NCBI RefSeq assembly: GCF_013618475.1
Contig: NZ_JABJVN010000001.1
Coordinates: forward strand, 434,001 to 498,000
Length of the DNA stretch: 64,000 bases
Origin: Saccharibacillus deserti
GTDB taxonomy: Bacteria; Bacillota; Bacilli; Paenibacillales; Paenibacillaceae
Direction: 5' to 3'
Shown: positions 55,292 to 62,861 of the stretch, piece after piece
How the letters are laid out: every line of letters begins with the position of its first letter
Position numbering within the stretch: position 1 is the stretch's first letter
The notes under the pieces: generated by a model
What the model was told of the DNA's origin: nothing
The model's input: the letters and a program-made list of their open reading frames with translations, nothing else
Database searches by the model: none
Program-made: the position numbers and the translations under genes

Positions 55292-56389
55292 ATGAATCTG
55301 AGCATCGTAATCCCGGCTTATCAAGTGGAACAATATATTGGAACGACGCTTGGCAGCCTGCAGCGCCAGACCGCTGCGGATTTCGAAGTTCTGGTTATCG
55401 ACGACGGGTCGACCGACGGAAGCGGGGAAGCGGCGGAGCGGCATTTTGCCGGGCTGCCTGCGGCCCGGCTGATCCGTACGGGCAACGGCGGCGTAAGCCG
55501 GGCACGCAATGCGGGACTCGCCGAAGCCCGGGGCGATTACGTCCTGTTTCTCGACGGAGACGATTATGTCGACGAACGTCTGGCCGAGAAGATCGTGGAA
55601 GCGACAGGGTTCTCCGGCAGCGGGGAGAGACCTCCCGATGCGGTGGTTTGGCGTTTTGTCGAGGTGGCGGAAGACGGAAGCGTGCAGGCGGACTTTTTCC
55701 AGGGTAAGCCTCCGCTGCCTAAGCGGCTGAACGGCCCCGACGTGCTGAAGCGAATCTTTTTCGACCGCAATCTGCGGATCCATACGGCGGGAATCGCTTA
55801 TCGGCGGGAGCTGCTGACCGAGGCCGCTCTGGGATACGAGCCGGGCTGCGTGAACGGGGAAGATCAGGAATTCATTTATAAAGCGCTCTGCCGGGCGGAA
55901 GACGTCCGGTTCATCGACGAGTCTCTGCTGTATTATGTGCAGCGCGGCTCGTCGGTGACGTATACATACAATGTGCGCAAGTTCGACTTTGCCGATGCTT
56001 TTGCGCGGACCGCGCTCGAGCTGCGGACACGGAATCATCCCGAACTCGATCGGATCGCGGCGGTGCTGGAAGGGCCTTATCTGCTGGAAGATTATCTGTA
56101 TACGATCCGGACCTGCCTTGAAGGAGGAAACGGCCGAATATCGTCTCTGATGCGCGATATCGAGACGCATTATCCGGGCCTCCACGGACGGATGAAAGAA
56201 CGTATCCGTACCTGCCGGGCGCAGGGGACGCCGCTGCCGAGGTCGCTGCGTTTATTTGCGGCTTCTCCGGCGGCCTATGCGCTGCTGCTCCGTACGAAAC
56301 GCTCCGCCGCCCTGCGCGGACGGACTGAACGCTCTGCCGGCGAGCCGATTTCGACCCCGTCCGGCGCAGCGGGGGAGGGACCGCGTTGA
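55292..56389 (+). CDS. Family 2 glycosyltransferase
   Basis: A 365-residue GT-A glycosyltransferase with LSIVIPAYQVEQYIGTTLGS, VIDDGSTDGSGE, the DGDD metal site in LFLDGDDYV (about 88) and NGEDQEFIYKAL (about 190). Related to, but clearly different from, the preceding transferase, so the two likely add different sugars. The last ~30 residues are Ser/Gly/Pro-rich. Its stop overlaps the TTG start of the flippase gene. Confidence 0.88.
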   Translation: MNLSIVIPAYQVEQYIGTTLGSLQRQTAADFEVLVIDDGSTDGSGEAAERHFAGLPAARLIRTGNGGVSRARNAGLAEARGDYVLFLDGDDYVDERLAEKIVEATGFSGSGERPPDAVVWRFVEVAEDGSVQADFFQGKPPLPKRLNGPDVLKRIFFDRNLRIHTAGIAYRRELLTEAALGYEPGCVNGEDQEFIYKALCRAEDVRFIDESLLYYVQRGSSVTYTYNVRKFDFADAFARTALELRTRNHPELDRIAAVLEGPYLLEDYLYTIRTCLEGGNGRISSLMRDIETHYPGLHGRMKERIRTCRAQGTPLPRSLRLFAASPAAYALLLRTKRSAALRGRTERSAGEPISTPSGAAGEGPR

Positions 56390-57924
56390 AGCTCAAGCGT
56401 ACGCTGCTTAACGCGCTGACGGGCCTGCTCAGCCAGGTGATTACCATCGGGCTGGCTTTCTTTATTCCGCGGTTGATCATGGTGGGCTACGGTTCGGAGA
56501 CGAACGGTCTCGTCAATTCCATTTCCCAGATCATCGGTTATCTGGCGCTGCTGGAAGCGGGAGTCGGCGCGGCTTCGCTGCAGGCCCTGTACAAACCGGT
56601 AGCGGACGGAGACCGCGGGCGGATCAATTCCATTCTGGCCGCTACCTCCGCCTATTACAAAAAGACGGGCATTTATTATTTTGCGGCCGTGCTCGTATTG
56701 GCCGCCGTCTACCCCATGCTGGTCGAGAGCGGATACTCCGCACCGACGGTATTTGCGGTTATCGTATTCACGGGGATGGGCGGAGCGGTCAATTATTATT
56801 TCCAGGGCAAGTTCAAGGTGCTGCTGCTGGCCGAAGGCAAAAGTTATATCGAATCGTCGATGCTGACGATCGGCGGAATCGTCAGCAGTCTGGTGCGGAT
56901 CGTGCTGCTGCTTCAAGGTTTCAGTATCGTGACCGTCCAGCTGTCTTATTTTGTGGTCGTGCTGCTGCAGATCGCGGTCTATCAGATTTATATCCGGCGC
57001 CATTACCGCTGGCTGAAGCTGAATGTCCAACCGGATTATCCGGCGATCAGCCAGAAGAACTCGGTAATGGTCCACGAGCTGTCTTATCTCATTTTCCGCA
57101 ACACAGACGTTTTGATTTTGACGCTGTTCGCGAATCTCAAAGTCGTCAGTGTCTATGTGCTGTACAATATGATCTTCAACGTGGTGGACAGTCTGGTGCA
57201 GACATTCGGCGGAAGTATCAAATTCGCGCTCGGGCAGAGCTTTTTTCAGCACCGGGAAAAATTCAACCGGCTGTACAATGCGTACGAAACCTATTTCATC
57301 GGATTGGTATTCGCCGTCGTTACGCTGGCCTATCTGCTCGTACTGCCTTTTATGAAGCTGTATACGGCCGGCGTAACGGATGCGGACTATATCGATATCT
57401 ATCTGCCGCTGCTGTTCGCCGTATCGAAACTGCTGATGAATGCGCGGGCTCCCGCGGATAACGTCATCGATATCGCCGGGCATTTTCGCAGCACACAGAC
57501 GCGCTCCATTTTGGAGTCCGCGATCAATTTGGCCGTATCGTTGGGTCTTGTCTTTTGGCTGGGGCTCTACGGCGTACTGCTCGGTACGATCGCGGCGCTG
57601 CTCTACCGCTCGATCGATATGATCCTGTATGCCAATCTCCGTCTGCTGCAGCGCAACCCGTGGGTGACGCTGAGGAAGTGGGGGGTCTGCGGAGTGCTGT
57701 TTGCCGCGGCGGTGGCGCTGGGCGAAGTGTTCGAGCTGCCGATCGGCTCTTATGCCGGATTTTTCGGATGGGCCGCCTTGTTGGGCATTCTCGTCGTTCC
57801 GTTTTATATGGCGGTGCTGTCGGTATTTGAACGCGACGATTTTCGTTACGTGCTGTCGTTCGTGAAGCGGCTGGCGAAACGTTCGGACCAAGGGCCGGTC
57901 GTCCGGACCTCGGAAGAGAGCTGA
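56386..57924 (+). CDS. Polysaccharide flippase (Wzx/MATE-like, MVF superfamily)
   Basis: A 512-residue membrane protein with 12-14 spans. KRTLLNALTGLLSQVITIGL AFFIPRLIM at the start and YGSETNGLVNSISQIIGYLALLEAG next are typical of Wzx-type lipid-linked oligosaccharide flippases. TTG start with gggggaggga upstream. With the two transferases it would move a short oligosaccharide across the membrane. No polymerase (Wzy) or initiating transferase is visible in this group, so those genes must be elsewhere. Confidence 0.88.
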   Translation: MKLKRTLLNALTGLLSQVITIGLAFFIPRLIMVGYGSETNGLVNSISQIIGYLALLEAGVGAASLQALYKPVADGDRGRINSILAATSAYYKKTGIYYFAAVLVLAAVYPMLVESGYSAPTVFAVIVFTGMGGAVNYYFQGKFKVLLLAEGKSYIESSMLTIGGIVSSLVRIVLLLQGFSIVTVQLSYFVVVLLQIAVYQIYIRRHYRWLKLNVQPDYPAISQKNSVMVHELSYLIFRNTDVLILTLFANLKVVSVYVLYNMIFNVVDSLVQTFGGSIKFALGQSFFQHREKFNRLYNAYETYFIGLVFAVVTLAYLLVLPFMKLYTAGVTDADYIDIYLPLLFAVSKLLMNARAPADNVIDIAGHFRSTQTRSILESAINLAVSLGLVFWLGLYGVLLGTIAALLYRSIDMILYANLRLLQRNPWVTLRKWGVCGVLFAAAVALGEVFELPIGSYAGFFGWAALLGILVVPFYMAVLSVFERDDFRYVLSFVKRLAKRSDQGPVVRTSEES

Positions 57925-58002
57925 GCCGGCGCAAGACGTTCCCGCTTGCTTAAGCGGACGATCTTAAGCGGACGATCAGAAAAAAAGAGCAGGCAGCACG
58001 GC

Positions 58003-58041
58003 AAAAAGCCTCTTTCCGGAAGTTCCGGGAAGAGGCTTTTG
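58003..58041. terminator. Bidirectional terminator between flippase and YtxH-like genes
   Basis: AAAAGCCTCTT pairs with AAGAGGCTTTT, with an inner TCCGGA/TCCGGG helix. T-tracts lie on both outward sides, between convergent genes. Confidence 0.88.
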
Positions 58042-58055
58042 CCTTGAAGCAGCGA

Positions 58056-58670
58056 TCAGCTGCCTGCGTTGGCGATCCGCTGCTGTGCTTTTTGCATAAC
58101 GGCGGCCGTTTCTTCGGTTTGTTTCTTCAGCTTGTTGATATCGTCCTGAAGCTGCGTGTCGTTCTCCTGTTCGCGCTGGAAACGTTCCAGTTCCACTTTG
58201 AGGTCGCGGACAGCCGCTTCGATCTCGACTTTCCATTCCATGGCGACTTCGCCGACTTCCTTGCCGAACTCGACCAGTTCGCGGCCTTTTTCGGCCGCGA
58301 TTTGTCCTTTGACGCGCAGTGCGGCGATCGCGCTTTGGCTTTTGTCTTTGGCGGCGAAGAACGAATTCTGGCTCTTGTCGCGAATTGCGGAAGCCGCGGT
58401 GACGCTCTTGTCTTTGAGATCGATCGCTGCGGAGACGCTTTTGTCTTTCAGATCGAGCGCCGTTTCCACGCTTTTGTCTTTGAGATCGACAGCAGCGGCA
58501 ACGCCTCGGTCCTTGAGAACAAGGCCTTTGTCTTTCAGGTCTACCGCCGTGTCGGCGAGGAGAAGGCGGGTTTCGCTTCCCCGCTGCGGCGCGAGCAGCA
58601 GGGCGACAGCTCCGCCTGCGGCGGCTCCGGCTGCCAGCCCGGCAATGAATTTCAGGGTTTGATTCGACAT
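58056..58670 (-). CDS. YtxH-like protein with LEA-like 11-residue repeats
   Basis: A 204-residue protein with an N-terminal Gly/Ala membrane segment (KFIAGLAAGAAAGGAVALLLAPQRG) typical of YtxH, then at least five copies of a (A/S)A(V/I/L)DLKDKSV-type 11-residue unit at about 40-95, and a long charged coiled coil to the end. The repeats resemble group-3 LEA proteins, which fold on drying and protect membranes. The underlying DNA also repeats with a 33-base period. Function in stress protection is an inference. Confidence 0.72.
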   Translation of the reverse strand: MSNQTLKFIAGLAAGAAAGGAVALLLAPQRGSETRLLLADTAVDLKDKGLVLKDRGVAAAVDLKDKSVETALDLKDKSVSAAIDLKDKSVTAASAIRDKSQNSFFAAKDKSQSAIAALRVKGQIAAEKGRELVEFGKEVGEVAMEWKVEIEAAVRDLKVELERFQREQENDTQLQDDINKLKKQTEETAAVMQKAQQRIANAGS

Positions 58671-58752
58671 ATGTAGGCCTCCTGTCTATAAGGTTCTTCT
58701 TTACTATTACCCAGACTCGGGTTTCTGAACAGAGCCAGCCGGCAGTTGTCGC

Positions 58753-58785
58753 AAAAAAAAGGCGCGCCCGGCTCAGGACGCGTCC
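58753..58785 (-). terminator. Terminator of the short YtxH-like gene
   Basis: On the minus strand GGACGCG pairs with CGCGCC (one bulged A), followed by eight T residues. Confidence 0.6.
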
Positions 58786-58818
58786 TTCGGTACAGGTCGG
58801 ACCTCGGCTTCTGCCGAA

Positions 58819-59190
58819 TCAACGAAGATCCGGCAGTTTCTGCGGAAACGGGATGATGGCGGAGGCGGCCGCTTCCTTGTCCGATAAGGGAGCCGGCCCC
58901 GGGTTCGAAGCCTCCGAAGCTTTGGACTCCGAATCGAGTTCCTGCGTCTCGATCGCTTCTTTCCAATCGTCGTCGCTGGAAACTTCCCGGCTGAGCGAAA
59001 TCAGATCGCGCGTTTTCTCCGCCGTTTCATGTCCCAACTCCATACCGAGCTCTTTGGTTTGCAGCGCGATATCCCGGATCTTCTGCCGGGTACCGGCACC
59101 CAGGCGGGAGGTCAGAAACCAGGCGGCCCCGGCTCCTGCCAGTGTGCCTGCCACAATCCGGGCCGCACGTTTTTTCTTCATCTCATCCAT
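58819..59190 (-). CDS. Short YtxH-like protein
   Basis: A 123-residue protein with a basic start (MDEMKKKRAAR), one Gly/Ala-rich hydrophobic segment (IVAGTLAGAGAAWFL, about 12-26) and a charged helix (GTRQKIRDIALQTKELGMEL begins it), followed by an acidic disordered tail. This is the YtxH pattern; function in Bacillus is unknown beyond general stress. It lies 64 bases after the ABC exporter gene, in the same direction, and 149 bases before the repeat-containing relative. Confidence 0.65.
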   Translation of the reverse strand: MDEMKKKRAARIVAGTLAGAGAAWFLTSRLGAGTRQKIRDIALQTKELGMELGHETAEKTRDLISLSREVSSDDDWKEAIETQELDSESKASEASNPGPAPLSDKEAAASAIIPFPQKLPDLR

Positions 59191-59254
59191 CGGTCATCAC
59201 GTCTCCTCGTCGGCTGCAGCCATTGACTTTCTTCTTTCCATTACCCTCAATAGG

Positions 59255-61054
59255 TCAGCTGCCAAACTGTGCTTGGTGCAAACGGCTGTAAATTCCGCCC
59301 GCTTCGACAAGTTCCGTATGTTTGCCTTGTTCCGCGATCCCGTCTTTGTTCACGACGATGATCCGGTCGGCATTTTTGATGGTCGCCAGACGGTGGGCGA
59401 TAACGAGCGTGGTTCGTCCGACCGCAAGTTCGGCCAGCGATTTTTGGATCGCCAGCTCGGTTTCGGTATCGAGTGCGGAAGTCGCTTCGTCCAGGATCAG
59501 AATCGGCGGGTTTTTCAGGAACATGCGCGCAATCGCCATCCGCTGTTTCTGGCCGCCCGACAGCTTCACGCCGCGCTCTCCGATCACGGTATCCATCCCT
59601 TCCGGCATGTCCCGGATTACGTCGGCCATATGCGCGCGATCGGCGGCTTCCCAGATTTCTTCGATCGTGGCATCCAGTTTGCCGTAAGCGATATTCTCCC
59701 GGATCGTGCCCGAGAACAAGAAGACATCCTGCTGCACGATCCCGATCTGTTTGCGCAGCGACTCCAGCGTCAGACCGCGGATATCCATCCCGTCCACGGT
59801 AATGCTGCCCGAGTCCACTTCGTAGAAGCGCGGCAGCAGGCTGCAGATGGTCGTCTTGCCCGCGCCCGACGGGCCGACGAAAGCGACCGTTTCGCCCGGA
59901 TGCACCGAGAGGCTGATGCCGTCCAGAATCGGACGTTCTTTCTCATAGCCGAACGTGACGTTATCGAAACGGATTTCGCCGCTGAGCGAATCGATCGGCT
60001 TGGCATCCGGCGCATCCTGGATATCGGGATCGGTGTCCATGATTTCCAAATAGCGGCGGAAGCCGGCGATGCCTTTGGGATAACTCTCGATCACCGCGTT
60101 GATCTTCTCGATCGGACGGAAGAAGACGTTCGCAAGCAGTTGAAAAGCGACGAATTCGCCGATCTGAATCTCGCCCCGGATAAAATACAGCGCGCCGAAG
60201 ATCAGAACGAGCACGCTGATCAGACGCATCATCATGTAGTTGACCGACATGCTGCCGGCCATCGTCTTGTAGGCGAGCAGCTTCGTCTGGCGGAAAGCCT
60301 GGTTCTCGACTTCGAACAGGTCGCGTTCATGCTGTTCGTTGGCGAACGATTGAACGACGCGGATCCCGCCGATATTGTCTTCGATCCGGGCGTTGAAGTT
60401 GCCTACGTTGCCGAACAGACGGCTGTAGGTACGGGTCATGCGGCGGCCGAAGAAGATAATCATCCAGGCCATGAACGGAATCACGACAAAGGTGATGACC
60501 GCAAGTTCCGGACTGATATTGTACATCAGCGCGAATGAACCGATCAGGGTCATAATGGCGATAAACACATCTTCGGGTCCGTGGTGGGCCAGTTCCCCGA
60601 TATCGTTCAGATCGTTCGTCACCCGCCCGATCAGGTGGCCGGTCTTATGGTTGTCGTAGAAACGGAACGACAGCTTCTGCAGTTTGGCGAACAGGTTCTT
60701 GCGCATATCGGTTTCGATATTGATCCCGAGCATATGCCCCCAATAGGTCACGATATACTGCATCCCCGTATTAAGCGCGTAGATGCCGAGCAGCGCGAAG
60801 GAGGCGATCAGAATCAAACTCCAATTCTGTCCCGGCAGCAGATCGTCGATAAAGACGTTGACCGCAAGAGGAAAGGTCAGTTCGAGCAGACCGGCAAATA
60901 CCGCACAGCAAAAATCGAGCAGAAACAGTCCTTTGTAAGGTTTGTAAAAAGCGAAGAAACGTTTCGATATGTTGATGCCAATCCCTCTTTTCTCTATTAA
61001 TGTACACCTTGTAAAGCCGGCCGGAACAAGTCGGAAAAACTGCCGTACCGCCAA
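59255..61054 (-). CDS. ABC exporter, fused membrane and ATPase domains
   Basis: A ~580-residue half-transporter: six membrane helices (about 35-320) then an ATPase with Walker A GPSGAGKTTIC (about 395), signature LSGGQKQRMAIARM, Walker B PILILDEATSALD and the switch His in IAHRLATI. It exports lipid or drug-like molecules as a dimer. The start is uncertain: a TTG at 61054 has no ribosome-binding site, whereas aaaagaggg lies just before ATT/ATC codons at 60982/60976, near the expected family start (SKRFFAFYKPYKGLFL). Confidence 0.88.
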   Translation of the reverse strand: MAVRQFFRLVPAGFTRCTLIEKRGIGINISKRFFAFYKPYKGLFLLDFCCAVFAGLLELTFPLAVNVFIDDLLPGQNWSLILIASFALLGIYALNTGMQYIVTYWGHMLGINIETDMRKNLFAKLQKLSFRFYDNHKTGHLIGRVTNDLNDIGELAHHGPEDVFIAIMTLIGSFALMYNISPELAVITFVVIPFMAWMIIFFGRRMTRTYSRLFGNVGNFNARIEDNIGGIRVVQSFANEQHERDLFEVENQAFRQTKLLAYKTMAGSMSVNYMMMRLISVLVLIFGALYFIRGEIQIGEFVAFQLLANVFFRPIEKINAVIESYPKGIAGFRRYLEIMDTDPDIQDAPDAKPIDSLSGEIRFDNVTFGYEKERPILDGISLSVHPGETVAFVGPSGAGKTTICSLLPRFYEVDSGSITVDGMDIRGLTLESLRKQIGIVQQDVFLFSGTIRENIAYGKLDATIEEIWEAADRAHMADVIRDMPEGMDTVIGERGVKLSGGQKQRMAIARMFLKNPPILILDEATSALDTETELAIQKSLAELAVGRTTLVIAHRLATIKNADRIIVVNKDGIAEQGKHTELVEAGGIYSRLHQAQFGS

Positions 61055-61058
61055 TCAT

Positions 61059-61097
61059 TGAGAATCATTCTCTATCATAGCGTGCCGAACAGCAAAC
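61059..61097 (-). promoter_or_regulatory. Promoter with Fur-box-like site for the ABC exporter
   Basis: The 7-1-7 inverted repeat TGAGAAT-C-ATTCTCT at 61059-61073 resembles the Bacillus Fur box (TGATAAT-N-ATTATCA). On the minus strand TATGAT lies right before it with a weak TTGCCC 18 bases further upstream, so the site overlaps the predicted start point. Confidence 0.5.
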
Positions 61098-61113
61098 GGG
61101 CAAGGGAAAATAC

Positions 61114-61140
61114 GGAAAAACGACCGGGCGGATGCCCGGC
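61114..61140 (-). terminator. Terminator of alaX
   Basis: CCGGGC (61124-61129) pairs with GCCCGG (61134-61139); on the minus strand TCGTTTTT follows. Confidence 0.7.
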
Positions 61141-61181
61141 CGTCCGCTTAGGGTAGGCCGTGAGGTTGACCCGCTTCCGTT

Positions 61182-62375
61182 CTAACCGGTTTGACCGCCG
61201 GATAGATGCTGCACAAGCTTGTCGTAGAAAGCGATCAGTTCGTCTTCCGAGCCGAAAGCCGCCTGGGCGGATGTCTCGCTGCCGCCGCCCCGTCCGCCGA
61301 AAGCAGGCAGCATTTCCTTGAATAAAGCGCCGCACGAAATTCCCGCTTCGCCGCTGCGGGCCAGTATCAATTTGCACTCCGGCCGTGAACCGAGCAGAAC
61401 CGGGCGCGGCGTCTGGGCAGTCAGCAGGGCGGCGAGCTGCCGCACTTCTTTTAACGTCCGATCTTCGAACAGCTTCGCTGCGGCACCTCCGCGGGATTCG
61501 GATTCTTCCAGCATTTCCCGCGCAGCGTAGCGGTCGAGCCGCGCGCGCAGCTCATTCAGCTCGGACTGCTTGCGCCGATCTTCCGCGCTCAGCTTCTCCA
61601 GCCGTTCGGGCAGTTCTTCCTTCGGCGTGCTCAGCTTGGCGGACAGTGTGCCCAGAATCCGGTGCTGGGCGGCAAACTCGGCAAGCGCGCGCAGTCCGAC
61701 TTTGAAAGTCAGGCGCAGAGTGCCTTTCTGCTTCTCGGCCCGCAGCAGCTTGAGCAGTCCCAATTCGCCGGTGGTCCGAACGTGGGTGCCGCCGCAGGCA
61801 TTGTATTCGATTCCCTCGATCTCCACGATCCTCACCCGGCCTTCGACCGAAGGCGCTTTGACCAGCGGCAGCCGGGCGGCTTCTTCCGGTTCGACGAAAT
61901 AACCGTTGACCGCCAGATTGCGCTGGATCCGCTTGTTGACTTCCTGTTCCAGTCGTTCCAGTTCGGCGTCGGTCCATTCCGCCTTGTCGACATCGATCGT
62001 GGCGTAGTCCCGACCCAGATGGAAGCTGAGGGTGGGAGCCCCGAGCAGATCCAGACACACGGCCGAGAGCAGGTGCTGGCCGGTGTGCTGCTGCATATGG
62101 TCGAACCGGCGCTCCCAATCGAGCCGGCAGAAGATTTCGTCTCCCGCGGCGCCGGGCTGTTTGTCGACAAGGTGGAGGATGCGGCCGTTCTCGGCGATCG
62201 TATCGAATACGCGGGCTTCCCCGATCGTCCCCGTATCGCCCGGCTGACCGCCGCCTTCCGGATAGAAGGCCGTCTCGTCCAGTCGAATATACAGGGTGTC
62301 TTCGCGCGAGACGATTTCCGCGATCCGGGTTGTCCATTCGCGGGTATAAGCGGAATCGTAGTACAGGTTGGACAT
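61182..62375 (-). CDS. alaX: Alanyl-tRNA editing protein, long AlaX form
   Basis: A 397-residue stand-alone editing hydrolase that removes wrongly attached serine or glycine from tRNA-Ala. Zinc-ligand motifs are HMQQHTGQHLLSA (HxxxH, about 93) and CGGTHVRTTGE (about 195), as in the AlaRS editing domain; a glycine-rich YPEGGGQPGDTG loop is at about 38. The C-terminal third (about 270-395) resembles the DHHA1 domain, with GRGGGSETSAQAAF. Kggagacc upstream of the ATG. Monocistronic with its own terminator. Confidence 0.93.
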   Translation of the reverse strand: MSNLYYDSAYTREWTTRIAEIVSREDTLYIRLDETAFYPEGGGQPGDTGTIGEARVFDTIAENGRILHLVDKQPGAAGDEIFCRLDWERRFDHMQQHTGQHLLSAVCLDLLGAPTLSFHLGRDYATIDVDKAEWTDAELERLEQEVNKRIQRNLAVNGYFVEPEEAARLPLVKAPSVEGRVRIVEIEGIEYNACGGTHVRTTGELGLLKLLRAEKQKGTLRLTFKVGLRALAEFAAQHRILGTLSAKLSTPKEELPERLEKLSAEDRRKQSELNELRARLDRYAAREMLEESESRGGAAAKLFEDRTLKEVRQLAALLTAQTPRPVLLGSRPECKLILARSGEAGISCGALFKEMLPAFGGRGGGSETSAQAAFGSEDELIAFYDKLVQHLSGGQTG

Positions 62376-62861
62376 GGTAACGGTCTCCTTTTCGTATCCG
62401 GCGGATCGGCTGTATCGGAGTCAGGCTGCGGCTTGGGCCAATCGCCGGAAGAGTCTGTATGAATCGTATCCCAGATGTGGGGTGCGGGCAAACGGTAAAT
62501 TCAGGTTTTGCGGCCCGGTTTGGCAGGAGACGTAAATTTACGTTCCATTTCTACGCTAATAGCTCCCGATAGCCGGTGCCGACTGCTTTGACCGACTCTT
62601 TATTGCCGGATTCTAACTCGTTTCCGTTTGGTTTGGACAAGCGTGCGGATCTCCTCGGTGCCCAGCAGGCGCGAAAGGACTGGAATCCGTTTCCGGCCGC
62701 AAAACGATATAAACGTTTCGATTAAATACGGAGGTAAAGAGAATTACGGAATTTGTCGAATTAAAGGAATTTCTATTGCTTTTATCAAAATTTAAACTAT
62801 CATTAAGTAACCAACAGTAGACGCCGCTACCTGCCAACAGGCACGCAATAAGGAGCCCTCC
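62376..62861. other. Intergenic region between alaX and the SLH gene, with a promoter
   Basis: About 490 bases with no supported gene. Near the right end TTGCTT (62776-62781) and TATCAT (62798-62803), 16 apart, make a promoter for the SLH gene. The stretch around 62690-62790 is A+T-rich, with repeated GGAATTT(C/G)T. A frame on the minus strand through here (62613 onward) is a shadow. Confidence 0.5.
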
